A model generated the notes under the pieces. It ran no database searches. It was not told the DNA's origin and saw nothing but the letters and a program-made list of their open reading frames with translations. A DNA stretch of 64,000 nucleotides, from assembly GCF_002086115.1 (NCBI RefSeq), contig NZ_MVHJ01000006.1:1-64000 (forward strand). The letters run 5' to 3'. The DNA comes from Mycolicibacterium bacteremicum (GTDB taxonomy: Bacteria; Actinomycetota; Actinomycetes; Mycobacteriales; Mycobacteriaceae). Both the position numbers and the translations under genes were made by a program. This document shows positions 1-7,568 of the stretch, in pieces. Numbering within the stretch: the first letter of the stretch is position 1; every line of letters begins with the position of its first letter.

Positions 1-1
1 C

Positions 2-463
2 CTCACCCCCTGGCCCGCCGGAGCCACCCACCCGGGCAACCTACGACCCCTCTGCCGCGAACACCACCTACTCAAAACCGCCACAACCGGCTGGACCCCA
101 CACGCCAACCCCAACGGCACCACCACCTGGACCACACCCACCGGCCACCGCTACACCACCGCCCCGCTGGCCCCGGTGCTGTTCCCGCACACCATCACCG
201 AGACCCCGATACCGCGTACACGACACATCACCGTCATCGACGAGCACGACCGCACCCCCACCATCCCCACCCGGAAGCGCACCCGACAACACGACCGCGA
301 ATACCGCATCAACACCGAACGCGCCCGCAACGCACGCGAACTCGCCCTCGAACACACCCGCGGACAGACCCCGCCCACCTACCCGCGACCACCGACAACC
401 CGAACCCACGGCTACTTCGACACCACCACCACCTACACCGACAGCGACCCGCCACCGTTCTGA
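2..463 (+). CDS. 13E12/DUF222-type HNH protein, C-terminal part
   Basis: The gene is cut by the left edge and reads in frame from base 2 to a TGA at 461-463, so 153 C-terminal residues remain. The visible start of the fragment is an HNH-like segment with a tryptophan-proline pair, then NLRPLCREHHLLKT and TGW. This is the usual end of the mycobacterial 13E12 repeat family (DUF222 plus HNH nuclease-like fold). The last 80 residues are Thr/Arg/Pro-rich and probably disordered. Members of this family are repeated around mycobacterial chromosomes and some are LexA-regulated; their biochemical role is unknown. A second, complete and clearly different member lies at 56812-58287. Confidence 0.85.
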   Translation, partial: LTPWPAGATHPGNLRPLCREHHLLKTATTGWTPHANPNGTTTWTTPTGHRYTTAPLAPVLFPHTITETPIPRTRHITVIDEHDRTPTIPTRKRTRQHDREYRINTERARNARELALEHTRGQTPPTYPRPPTTRTHGYFDTTTTYTDSDPPPF

Positions 464-494
464 CGGCGGGCAAGCCGTTCTGACAGCGGGTGAG
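455..494. repeat. Tandem 20-bp duplication over the 13E12 stop codon
   Basis: Two adjacent 20-base units, 455-474 and 475-494, differ at only three positions. Both begin CCGTTCTGAC, so the stop TGA of the upstream gene and an extra TGA in the second unit fall at the same place. A short slippage duplication is the simplest explanation. Confidence 0.7.
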
Positions 495-531
495 CCGTGA
501 GGCCGAGTGGCGGACGTCATGCCGGTCGATA

Positions 532-545
532 GTGACGCGCGTCAC
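532..545. promoter_or_regulatory. Perfect palindrome GTGAC-N4-GTCAC upstream of csbD-like gene
   Basis: The 14-base sequence GTGACGCGCGTCAC is a perfect palindrome. With flanking bases it reads AGTGA-N6-TCACA, close to the mycobacterial CRP consensus TGTGA-N6-TCACA. It ends 6 bases before the -35 of the SigF-like promoter at 551-577, an activator-type position. A palindrome of the same form (GTGAC-N4-GTCAC) lies upstream of the second CsbD gene at 11552-11565. Protein binding is inferred. Confidence 0.5.
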
Positions 546-550
546 ATTCC

Positions 551-577
551 GGAGTGATCCGAAAAACGAAGGGGTAC
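551..577 (+). promoter_or_regulatory. SigF-type promoter for the CsbD-like gene
   Basis: GGAGT at 551-555, a 16-base spacer and GGGTAC at 572-577 fit the mycobacterial SigF/SigB pattern (GGWWT or GTTT, N15-17, GGGTAY) with one mismatch in the -35. It lies 56 bases before the ATG of the stress-type gene it would drive. Confidence 0.5.
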
Positions 578-632
578 TTACGCCACAGCGAACATCGCCC
601 GAGCGAACATCGCCCTGAAGAAAGGAATCGCC

Positions 633-875
633 ATGGCGGACAGTGGACCCGAGAATGCCGTGAGTGGTGTCGTCGAAGACGTCAAGGGCAAAGCCAAGGA
701 AGTCATCGGCATCGTGAGCGGTAATGACGGCCTGCGCGAAGAGGGCCGGGCCCAGCAGGACAAGGCCGAGGCCGAACGCAATGTCGCCAAGAAGGAAGCG
801 CAGGCCGACGCCGCCCGCGCCGCCGCCGACGCTGCCGAGGCGCGCCAGAAGACGGCCGAGAACGCCAAGGACTGA
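633..875 (+). CDS. CsbD family general stress protein
   Basis: An 80-residue, highly charged and cysteine-free protein. Residues 5-40 hold the CsbD signature: a GVVEDVKGKAKE stretch followed by GNDGLREEG. The Ala/Lys/Glu-rich C-terminal half is predicted to be a long helix. CsbD proteins are small cytoplasmic proteins induced by the general stress sigma factor in Gram-positive bacteria; no enzymatic role is established. An AAAGGA ribosome site precedes the ATG. A SigF-like promoter and a palindrome lie upstream, and a strong hairpin follows the stop, so it is probably monocistronic. A longer CsbD paralogue is at 10901-11458. Confidence 0.9.
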   Translation: MADSGPENAVSGVVEDVKGKAKEVIGIVSGNDGLREEGRAQQDKAEAERNVAKKEAQADAARAAADAAEARQKTAENAKD

Positions 876-918
876 CCTTCTGCATCGAAGCTCATTGCAA
901 TGAGCTCCTCGGACCGAA

Positions 919-950
919 CAATGGGCCCCGTCGCGAGACGGGGCCCATTG
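919..950. terminator. Bidirectional hairpin terminator
   Basis: A perfect 14-bp stem (CAATGGGCCCCGTC and its complement) closes a four-base GCGA loop between two convergent genes. There is no T-run, which is common for mycobacterial terminators. It could serve both strands. Confidence 0.85.
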
Positions 951-978
951 CGCTCCAGGACAACACCGGCCACGTCGG

Positions 979-1617
979 TCAGGTCAACGCCGCCATGGTG
1001 ATCGCAGGCCTCGGCACATTCCATCGGGCGGCCTCGGTCCGGACCACCTCATCGACGGCCGCGACGATGGCCGCGGCCGGGCCGGAATCCACATTCAGCC
1101 ACAGCTCGGTCGGCCCGCCACTCAGCACGATCCGCTTCACCGTTGACCCGCAAGCCTGTAGGACCGCCGATCGCGCGACCAGAGTGCGCGCGGCAGCGGT
1201 CCAGTCTCCGTCGCACACCCGGGTATGCAAGCCGGCGACGCGCAACCGCCGGTCCCCCAACATCAGCGGCGCCGCATCGTCGAGGTAGACGTAGCGGGTG
1301 CTGTCGGCGCACTCGGCCAGCCGCGCCAACTGGGGCGCGGTGGTGGCGATGAATCGCGAGACATCGAGACGCACGGCCCGTCGCAGCGTTTTCGAGGAGC
1401 CGCCGCAGCGCAACACGACCTGGATGGGCCGGATGCCGTGGAAGCGGATCAGATTCAGATCGGAGTCGTCGCATGCGGTCACCGAGATGCCGTGCGAGCG
1501 GATCCATTCGGCGATCCGGCGGTCACGCAGCGCGGCGGCCGGAACGCTATGCCCGACGGTTCGGGGCAGCTGGGCTGGGAGCGGATCTTCGGTCGCGGCG
1601 GCCAAGACTGATGTCAT
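979..1617 (-). CDS. LysA-like (type III PLP decarboxylase fold) short protein
   Basis: A 212-residue protein. Residues 35-170 follow the barrel domain of group IV amino-acid decarboxylases such as diaminopimelate decarboxylase: a WIRSHGISV helix/strand, a SSKTLRRAV segment matching the family GNNKS-AV region, a GLHTRV segment matching GLHSHIGS, and a VLSGGP segment matching the LDLGGG loop. The family is about 420-450 residues long. This protein lacks the N-terminal strand with the PLP-binding lysine (Y-x-K-A/S) and the whole C-terminal beta domain. It is probably not an active decarboxylase and may bind a ligand or another protein. Homology is inferred by eye and is moderate. Confidence 0.6.
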   Translation of the reverse strand: MTSVLAAATEDPLPAQLPRTVGHSVPAAALRDRRIAEWIRSHGISVTACDDSDLNLIRFHGIRPIQVVLRCGGSSKTLRRAVRLDVSRFIATTAPQLARLAECADSTRYVYLDDAAPLMLGDRRLRVAGLHTRVCDGDWTAAARTLVARSAVLQACGSTVKRIVLSGGPTELWLNVDSGPAAAIVAAVDEVVRTEAARWNVPRPAITMAALT

Positions 1618-1691
1618 GACTCCAGGAGTACGCCGCCCCGCCTCCCGGCAGGGTCATCCATACGCAGCGCTGACATCGCGCAGGGCGATCT

Positions 1692-2339
1692 TTACGGATC
1701 GCTGACGCCTACCCGCTCATGCGCGGTAAGCAGAATGTTGTCGAAAACCGTTCGCGGTGGCAGAGTTTCCGCCCCGGCAACCTGCGTGAACTCGGCCATC
1801 ATCTGCTCGGCGAGCGCGCGGAGTTTGACGTTGGTCTCCTGCGAGCGCCACCTCAGCACCGCGAACGCGGCATCGGCGTCGACGCCGTAGATCAGCATGA
1901 GGATGCCCTTCACCTGATCGATGGTCGCGCGGTTGTCCGCGATCTCGGACACCGCCTCGGTGATGGCGACATCACGCGCCTGATCATCCGGCGTGACGTC
2001 GACGTAGAAACCCTGGGCGCCGACCACCTCGCCGGCGCTGTCGCGCAGACTCTCCCCGATCATCATCACCTCGCGCACATCGTCGTGGACATTGACGATG
2101 CGGTGACGGGTGCTGAACGGGCGGTGCTCGCGCCGCAGTGCCCGCAAGGTGGCGGCCACCATCTCCCGGTCCTCAGGGTGCTTATGCTGCAACACCAGAT
2201 CGGTTGTCGGACGGACAGATCCGGGCCGGTAGCCGTGCATGGACTCGACCTCGGCCGACCACTCCCAACGTTCGTCGCCGAAGTGGTAGCGGTACCACCC
2301 CACCCGCTGCGACGTTGGCGCAGTACTGCCGTCCGACAT
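1692..2339 (-). CDS. PAS-ANTAR domain regulator
   Basis: 215 residues. Residues 12-118 form a PAS_3-type fold (WEWSAEVESMHGYRPGSV, then HPEDREMV, then GFYVDVTPD). Residues 128-195 form an ANTAR helix bundle (IADNRATIDQVKGILML, then AFAVLRWRSQETNVKLRALAE). ANTAR domains bind paired RNA hairpins and act as antiterminators, so this is probably a ligand- or redox-sensing RNA-binding regulator in the cytosol. The order PAS then ANTAR is common in mycobacteria. It is one of five ANTAR proteins here. It stands alone, divergent from nothing nearby; its start is ATG with no strong ribosome site. Confidence 0.88.
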   Translation of the reverse strand: MSDGSTAPTSQRVGWYRYHFGDERWEWSAEVESMHGYRPGSVRPTTDLVLQHKHPEDREMVAATLRALRREHRPFSTRHRIVNVHDDVREVMMIGESLRDSAGEVVGAQGFYVDVTPDDQARDVAITEAVSEIADNRATIDQVKGILMLIYGVDADAAFAVLRWRSQETNVKLRALAEQMMAEFTQVAGAETLPPRTVFDNILLTAHERVGVSDP

Positions 2340-2466
2340 TCTCGGACCTCACCCCCTCTGTGTTGTGGCCCGGTGCACACCGATCGTCATGGCGCCGGGC
2401 ATTTTTCGCGGTCGAGCCAGTTGCGCGGCCGCAGTCCATGACTGCGGCCGCGCGGTGTGTCTGGCG

Positions 2467-2907
2467 TTAGGACGAGTCGACGGTGGACGACTCGATGGTG
2501 CGGGCCGATCCTGCATGGGCGACGTCGATGCGTCGCGGTTTCGCCCGTTCGGCGAGCGGGATGCTGACCGTGAGCACCCCGTTTTCATAGGTGGCCGAGA
2601 TACGCGAGCAGTCGATGCCCTCGCCGAGGGCCAGTTGACGGCGGTAGGTCCCGGAGAACCGCTCATTGGACAACCACTGCACGGCCTCGTCGGACCGGGC
2701 GCTGCGATGCGCCGTCAGCGTCATGGTGCCGTTGTCCACGCTGACATCGACCGAACCCGGGTCGACGCCCGGCAGGTCTGCGGTCAGCACGTAATGATCG
2801 TCGACCTTGTAGAGGTCCATCGGCATGAATCGGGGAACGCGACCACCGACCTGATTGGCGAGCACGTCTCGGGCCACGGCATCACCGAAGGGATCAAAAC
2901 GAAGCAC
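2467..2907 (-). CDS. hsp20: Hsp20/alpha-crystallin small heat-shock protein
   Basis: The GTG at 2907 was chosen because it follows a strong AGGAGGT site by 8 bases; the open frame extends further upstream but without homology. The product has 146 residues, opening VLRFDPFGD as in mycobacterial Hsp20 proteins. The alpha-crystallin domain spans about residues 30-130 (PMDLYKVDDHYVLTADLPG, then GSVDVSVDNGTMTLTA, then ISATYENGVLTVSIP with the conserved A-x-x-x-N-G-V-L motif). It is an ATP-independent holdase chaperone. A CIRCE element 72 bases upstream of the start points to repression by HrcA. Confidence 0.92.
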   Translation of the reverse strand: MLRFDPFGDAVARDVLANQVGGRVPRFMPMDLYKVDDHYVLTADLPGVDPGSVDVSVDNGTMTLTAHRSARSDEAVQWLSNERFSGTYRRQLALGEGIDCSRISATYENGVLTVSIPLAERAKPRRIDVAHAGSARTIESSTVDSS

Positions 2908-2978
2908 AGCAATCCACCTCCTCGTCGCTCCTGGAGCCCGCCACCCGGCGGGCAGCCAATCACTGTGCACCGCAGAAT

Positions 2979-3005
2979 TTAGCACTCGAGCACGGCGAGT
3001 GCCAG
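2979..3005 (-). promoter_or_regulatory. CIRCE element (HrcA operator) upstream of hsp20
   Basis: TTAGCACTC, a nine-base spacer and GAGTGCCAG. The left arm matches the CIRCE consensus (TTAGCACTC-N9-GAGTGCTAA) at 9 of 9 positions and the right arm at 7 of 9. CIRCE is the operator of the heat-shock repressor HrcA. Its place, 72-98 bases before the Hsp20 start codon, fits operator control of that gene; the divergent SDR gene starts 174 bases away on the other side. Confidence 0.85.
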
Positions 3006-3178
3006 ATCCGAAATATCCATTTTGCGAACATCCGCTACTGGCATCCTGCGCTTCGTGACATGAGAGATGCAGTCCCACTGCAGCTCTCGGACGGGACGTC
3101 CGATCCCAGCACACGGTGGGGTTTGGCGCGGATACGCCGGGGTATCTCCGCCGTCCCATACTAGATCCGAAGGACATG

Positions 3179-4039
3179 ATGGCTTCGCAATCCGATCCCG
3201 CACCGCACGGTGTCATCCCCTACCCCGGGCGCACCGACGATATGGACCGCGCCCCACGCGACGAGATGGCCGACTATGTCGGGCGGGATCTACTCGCGGG
3301 CAAACGCGCCCTGATCACCGGCGGCGACTCCGGTATCGGCCGGGCGGTGGCGGCAGCGTTCGCCAAGGAAGGCGCGGATGTCGCGATCGCCTATCTCGAC
3401 GAGGATGACGATGCCGCGCACACGGTCAATCTCATCGAGGCACAGGGCCGCCGTGGTGTCGCGCTGCCCGGCGACCTGGCCGAGGCCGCGCACTGCCGCC
3501 AGATCGTCGCGGATACCGTGTCCGCCCTCGGCGGTCTGGACATCGTCGTCAACAACGTGGCCTATCAATCGCCGGTCGACGATCTGGCGGAGCTGTCCGA
3601 CGAACAGTGGCGGCGCACCTTCGCGGTCAACATCGACAGCTTCTTCCACGTGACCAAGGCCGCGCTGGCCCATCTGACGCCTGGCGCATCGATCATCAAC
3701 ACCGCCTCCATCAACGGGTTGCGCGGCAACAAGTCGCTGATCGACTACTCGGCGACCAAAGGCGCGGTCATCGCCCTCACCTACTCACTGGCCCAGGCCC
3801 TCAACGAGCGCGGGATCAGGGTCAACTGCGTGGCCCCGGGCCCGGTGTGGACGCCGCTGATCCCGGCCACCATGGATGCCGAGAAGACCGAATCATTCGG
3901 TGAGCAGACGCCGATGGGCCGGCCCGCCGAACCGGACGAGATCGCACCGTCGTACGTGTTCTTCGCCGCCGGCCGGATGTCGTCCTACTACAGCGGGGAG
4001 GTGCTGGCTCCGATCGGTGGCGAGACGCTACCCGGCTGA
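3179..4039 (+). CDS. SDR family oxidoreductase (YghA/YhdF-like)
   Basis: 286 residues from the second of two adjacent ATGs (3176 and 3179); an AAGGA site sits too close to the first. A 40-residue N-terminal extension (PHGVIPYPGRTDD) is typical of the YghA/glucose-dehydrogenase-like stress SDRs. The NAD(P)-binding motif TGGDSGIG is at 47-54, NNVAYQ replaces the usual NNAG, and the catalytic tyrosine and lysine are Y190 and K194 (YSATK). This subgroup reduces aldehydes or sugars and often belongs to SigB-type general stress regulons. The substrate is unknown. It lies divergent to hsp20 and convergent with a STAS gene. Confidence 0.88.
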   Translation: MASQSDPAPHGVIPYPGRTDDMDRAPRDEMADYVGRDLLAGKRALITGGDSGIGRAVAAAFAKEGADVAIAYLDEDDDAAHTVNLIEAQGRRGVALPGDLAEAAHCRQIVADTVSALGGLDIVVNNVAYQSPVDDLAELSDEQWRRTFAVNIDSFFHVTKAALAHLTPGASIINTASINGLRGNKSLIDYSATKGAVIALTYSLAQALNERGIRVNCVAPGPVWTPLIPATMDAEKTESFGEQTPMGRPAEPDEIAPSYVFFAAGRMSSYYSGEVLAPIGGETLPG

Positions 4040-4045
4040 GCTGCC

Positions 4046-4426
4046 TCAGACCGACAGCGTGGCACCCGGCCCAGCCGGATCCACCGCGGCCAGCGCGGTG
4101 GCCCGGGTCGGATGCAGTGACACCTGGTTGTCGACACCGATCAGCGTCATCGGCCGCCGGGTCTTGGGTCCGTCGGCGACGACCAGGAACTTCACCCGGT
4201 CCCCGAGCCGCCCCGTGGCGGCGATCAGCACGTTCATACCGCGGGCGGCCAGGAAGTCGAGTTCGGTCAGATCGACGACGATCGCGGCGGGATCGGTACG
4301 CAGGGCGTCCTCGATCTGTCGTTCCAGGATCGCAGCGGTGGTGACGTCGAGGTCACCAGAGCAGTTCATGATGACGGTCGTGTTCACCCGTGTGGTGTTG
4401 ACAATGATTTTGCCTGGTTCAGTCAT
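4046..4426 (-). CDS. STAS-domain anti-sigma factor antagonist-like protein
   Basis: 126 residues, a single STAS domain at about 8-115 (VIMNCSGDLDVTTAA, VVDLTELDFLAARGMNVL, DGPKTRRPMTLIGVD). In SpoIIAA/RsbV proteins the switch loop is F-M-D-S-S-G with a phosphorylated serine. Here it reads F58-L-A-A-R-G63, so the phospho-acceptor position is alanine. The protein may be locked in the unphosphorylated, sigma-activating state, or may bind another partner. A GCGAGGCATC leader like that of the STAS gene at 37792-38175 precedes the ATG. It is one of four STAS proteins in the window. Confidence 0.88.
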   Translation of the reverse strand: MTEPGKIIVNTTRVNTTVIMNCSGDLDVTTAAILERQIEDALRTDPAAIVVDLTELDFLAARGMNVLIAATGRLGDRVKFLVVADGPKTRRPMTLIGVDNQVSLHPTRATALAAVDPAGPGATLSV

Positions 4427-4469
4427 GATGCCTCGCAGACCAGAGCTGGTAGGGCGCGATGACTCAAAG

Positions 4470-4482
4470 GCTGACTCTTAAC
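4470..4482. promoter_or_regulatory. Recurring intergenic motif GCTGACT-n-YTTAAC
   Basis: GCTGACTCTTAAC here, GCTGACTGCTTAAC at 18082-18095 and GCTGACTGTTTAAC at 43156-43169 all lie in regions upstream of minus-strand signalling or regulator genes (STAS, GGDEF, TetR). The similarity is seen directly; a regulatory role is a guess. Confidence 0.25.
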
Positions 4483-4614
4483 CTCCGAGCAAAAAGCCGG
4501 ATGACGCAAGCCTACGCGCCATGCGCGCCAATCGGCTCATTCTCCAGCAACTTGGCAGGTCGGCGCGCATCGGTACCGTCGGGTATCAGGAATATTTTTC
4601 AAGATCGAGGTGCC

Positions 4615-5799
4615 ATGACCGACAACCCGGCCGAAGTGGTCGAAGAAACCACCCACCCACCGCGACGGTCCGGCGCGCGTGTGCGTCGCCAGGCCGTGGT
4701 GTCCGCGGTGCTGGCCCTGCTGTTCGGGGTGCCGTGGTGGACGCTGGTCGCCGCCGGTGGCTGGCCCGTCCCCGTCGCCGTGATCGGCACGTTGGTCTTC
4801 GCCTCGGCGCTGATCGGACTGCCCATCCTGATGTTCACCGGGCACGGCAAGCACCGTGACGGACCGTCGGTGCTGGGTGACGCCCTGCTCGGGGCGATAT
4901 GGGTGCTTTTCGTCTGGTCGGTGCTCGGCAACGTCCTGCGGGTGGTGCTGCTGGCGGCAGGTGTGGACGACCCGCTGCGGTCCCGGATCGTCGCCGTCAC
5001 GGTGATCCTCGTCGCGGCGGCCCTACTCGCGTGGGGTCACTTCGAAGCGATGCGGATCCCCCGGATCCGCCGGGTCGAGGTACGCATCCCGCGCCTGGGC
5101 CCCGGCCTGGACGGGCTGCGGGTGGCGATGATCACCGACACCCACTACGGGCCCATCAACCGGGCCCGCTGGTCGGCGGGTGTGGTGGATCGGGTGAACG
5201 AACTCGACGCCGATGTCGTCTGTCACGTGGGGGACATCGCCGACGGGACCGTGCAGATGCGCCGCGCGCAGGCCGCACCGCTGGCCGACGTGCGGGCAGC
5301 GACACGCACCTACGTCACCGGCAATCACGAGTACTTCAGCGAAGCCCAGGGCTGGCTGGACCACATGGCGGCGATCGGCTGGGATTCGCTGCACAACCGG
5401 CATGTCATCGTCGAGCGCGGGGGCGACCGGCTCGTGGTTGCCGGCGTTGACGACGACACCGCCGCCGGTTCGGGCACCCGCGGCCACGGCCAGGATCTCG
5501 CCACCGCCCTGGCCGGCGCCGATCCGTCGTTGCCGATCCTGCTGCTGGCCCACCAGCCCAAGCAGATCCGCCACGCGGTGGCCGCCGGCGTCGACCTACA
5601 GATCTCCGGCCATACCCACGGCGGGCAGATCTGGCCCTTCAATTTCCTTGTCCGCCTTGACCAGCCGGTCGTCCACGGCCTCAGCGCCCATGGCGAGCGT
5701 ACCCAGCTCTACACCAGCCGCGGCACCGGGTTCTGGGGACCGCCGTTCCGGGTGTTCGCCCCCAGCGAGATCACCCTGCTGACGCTACGCGCCGGGTGA
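4615..5799 (+). CDS. Membrane-anchored metallophosphoesterase (YkuE/YaeI-like)
   Basis: 394 residues from the ATG at 4615, preceded by GAGG. About four hydrophobic helices fill residues 20-150, followed by a calcineurin-like phosphoesterase domain with all metal-binding motifs: D175-T-H177, G-D207, G-N237-H-E239 and G-H333-T-H335-G-G. YkuE-like proteins are membrane-bound, divalent-metal phosphoesterases; E. coli YaeI acts in lipid A precursor metabolism, while mycobacterial substrates are unknown. The 3' end overlaps the convergent SDR gene by 15 bases. Confidence 0.9.
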   Translation: MTDNPAEVVEETTHPPRRSGARVRRQAVVSAVLALLFGVPWWTLVAAGGWPVPVAVIGTLVFASALIGLPILMFTGHGKHRDGPSVLGDALLGAIWVLFVWSVLGNVLRVVLLAAGVDDPLRSRIVAVTVILVAAALLAWGHFEAMRIPRIRRVEVRIPRLGPGLDGLRVAMITDTHYGPINRARWSAGVVDRVNELDADVVCHVGDIADGTVQMRRAQAAPLADVRAATRTYVTGNHEYFSEAQGWLDHMAAIGWDSLHNRHVIVERGGDRLVVAGVDDDTAAGSGTRGHGQDLATALAGADPSLPILLLAHQPKQIRHAVAAGVDLQISGHTHGGQIWPFNFLVRLDQPVVHGLSAHGERTQLYTSRGTGFWGPPFRVFAPSEITLLTLRAG

Positions 5800-6669
5800 T
5801 GACATGCCCAGCGGGTCCAGCTGCGCCTCGGTGAGGTCGTCGGCGGCCGTCGAGGCGCTTAGCTCGGCCCACTTCTCGTCGGAAGCCAGCAGGTCCCGCC
5901 CGGCGGCGGTGGCGTAACGGTAGGCATCCGGGCCCACCAACAGGCGGGCCGGCGGCTCGGCCATCCCGACGATGTCGAGCACCAGTGCTGCCACCTTCGC
6001 CGGATCACTGGCGGCCAGGTTCCCGGTACGACTCAACGCCGTCGCGGCACCGACCGTCTCGGCGTACTCGGGGCGCACCTCGTCGATGCGCATCGAGGAG
6101 CCCGCCCAGTCGGTGCGGATACCGCCGGGTTCGAGCACGCTCACCGTGATGCCCAGCGGCGCCACCTCCGCGGCCAGCACGCCGGAGAACCCGGTGACCG
6201 CCCACTTCGCCGACTGATATGCGGCCAGGCCCGGTCGGGCGAGTCGTCCACCGACAGAGGAGATCTGGATGATCTGGCCGCTGCGCTGCGCGCGCATGAC
6301 CGGCAGTGCCGCCCGGGTCATCCGGACCACACCGAAAAAGTTGGTGTTCAGTTGCGCGGTGAAATCACCGAAGTCGACGTCCTCGATCGCGCCCATGTTG
6401 GCATAACCGGCGTTGTTGACCAGGACGTCGAGCCTGCCGAAGCGCTGCACCGCCACAGCAATGGCCGCTCGCACCTGATCATCGTCGGTGACATCGAGTT
6501 CGACGACGGCCAGGTGTTCCGGATGGGCGGATGCCAGATCGTCGAGCGCCGCGGTGCTGCGGGCACCGGCCACCACCCGGTGCCCAGCTGCCAGTGCGGA
6601 CACGACGATGTCGCGACCCAATCCGCGGGAGGCGCCGGAGACGACCAAGACCTTTGACTGCGTGGACAT
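5785..6669 (-). CDS. SDR family oxidoreductase
   Basis: 294 residues. Rossmann motif GASRGLG at 12-18, NNAGYANMG near 87-95, catalytic YQSAK, and an EPGGIRTDW segment after strand 6. This is the classical SDR layout with a 50-residue C-terminal extension, as in the SDRs that act on hydrophobic carbonyl compounds. It follows the next SDR gene (6702-7484) by about 30 bases on the same strand and is probably co-transcribed with it under the TetR gene at 7569. The substrate is not identifiable. Confidence 0.87.
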   Translation of the reverse strand: MSTQSKVLVVSGASRGLGRDIVVSALAAGHRVVAGARSTAALDDLASAHPEHLAVVELDVTDDDQVRAAIAVAVQRFGRLDVLVNNAGYANMGAIEDVDFGDFTAQLNTNFFGVVRMTRAALPVMRAQRSGQIIQISSVGGRLARPGLAAYQSAKWAVTGFSGVLAAEVAPLGITVSVLEPGGIRTDWAGSSMRIDEVRPEYAETVGAATALSRTGNLAASDPAKVAALVLDIVGMAEPPARLLVGPDAYRYATAAGRDLLASDEKWAELSASTAADDLTEAQLDPLGMSSPGA

Positions 6670-6701
6670 GTTCAGCTTCTTTCTTTGTGAGGGTTGATGA
6701 T

Positions 6702-7484
6702 TCAGGACACCGAGCGGACGACGCCGCCGTCGACGCGCAGATCCGCGCCGCTGATGTACTCGGCATGGACACTGGCCAGGAAGGTGACCGCGGCGGCGAT
6801 CTCCGACGGTCGGCCGAAGCGCCCGATGTCATTGGGAAACCACTGCTGCGAGGCGGACCGCTCGATGTCGTCCCACCCGGGCCCCCAGCCGTGCTGATCG
6901 GCCACCGCCGCGGTCATCTCCCGGACCGGTTCGGTCAGGATCGCGCCGGGAGCCACGGTGTTGGCGGTGACGCCGGTGCCCGCCAGTTCGCGGGCCAGTG
7001 ACACGGTGAGGTTGTGCCGCGCCGCCAACGTGGCGTTGTAGTGCGGTTGCGCCGCCGCGGGCTGCAGGGCCAGCCCGCCCCCGATCTGGATGACCCGGCC
7101 CCAACCGCGGCGGCGCATCCCGGGCACCAGATGCGCGATCAGCCGGACGCCGGAGACGACATTGGTCTGGTAGATCTGCGCCCACTGCTCGGCGGTGACC
7201 TGCGACCAGCCCAGACCGTCGTAGTAACCGGCGTTGTTGACGAGGATGTCCACCTCGCCGGCCTGTCGCGCGACGGAATCCGCTCCCTCGGCGGTACTCA
7301 GGTCGCCGAGGGCCGCGACGGCGTCGCCGCCGATGCCGGCGGCAACCGCACGGGTGCGGTCCGGGTCCCGGCCGTGCACGACGACCGATGCGCCCTCCTC
7401 GGCCAGCATCTCGGCGATCGCCCGGCCCAGACCGGCGCTCGAGCCGGTGACCAGTGCGCGCTTCCCCGTCAGACCCATATCCAT
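6702..7484 (-). CDS. SDR family oxidoreductase, first gene after TetR operators
   Basis: Start chosen at the ATG at 7484 (MDMGLTGKRALVTG), with GGAG six bases upstream; ATGs at 7496 and 7478 are alternatives. 260 residues with TGSSAGLG, NNAGYYDG and the terminal DGGVVRS typical of FabG-like SDRs. At the catalytic site the usual S-x12-Y-x3-K appears as GGGLALQPAAAQPHYNAT, where tyrosine is kept but the lysine position reads L (YNATLAARH); the histidine-containing variant may be weakly active. It is transcribed away from the TetR gene across twin palindromes, so repression by that regulator is likely. Confidence 0.82.
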   Translation of the reverse strand: MDMGLTGKRALVTGSSAGLGRAIAEMLAEEGASVVVHGRDPDRTRAVAAGIGGDAVAALGDLSTAEGADSVARQAGEVDILVNNAGYYDGLGWSQVTAEQWAQIYQTNVVSGVRLIAHLVPGMRRRGWGRVIQIGGGLALQPAAAQPHYNATLAARHNLTVSLARELAGTGVTANTVAPGAILTEPVREMTAAVADQHGWGPGWDDIERSASQQWFPNDIGRFGRPSEIAAAVTFLASVHAEYISGADLRVDGGVVRSVS

Positions 7485-7497
7485 CTTGTACTCCATA

Positions 7498-7537
7498 TCT
7501 ACGCCCGTAGACTTATCGACAAGTCTACAAATGTAGA
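7498..7537. promoter_or_regulatory. Twin TetR operators TCTACR-N2-YGTAGA
   Basis: Two 14-base inverted repeats, TCTACGCCCGTAGA (7498-7511) and TCTACAAATGTAGA (7524-7537), have centres exactly 26 bases apart. Their inner halves also build a third inverted repeat, GTAGACTT-N6-AAGTCTAC (7507-7528). They sit between an SDR gene and the divergent TetR gene, the usual place for a TetR operator. Two sites about 2.5 turns apart suggest binding of two dimers. Binding is inferred. Confidence 0.75.
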
Positions 7538-7568
7538 TTTGGCTCCCGATATTCCCTACGCTGAGCAG

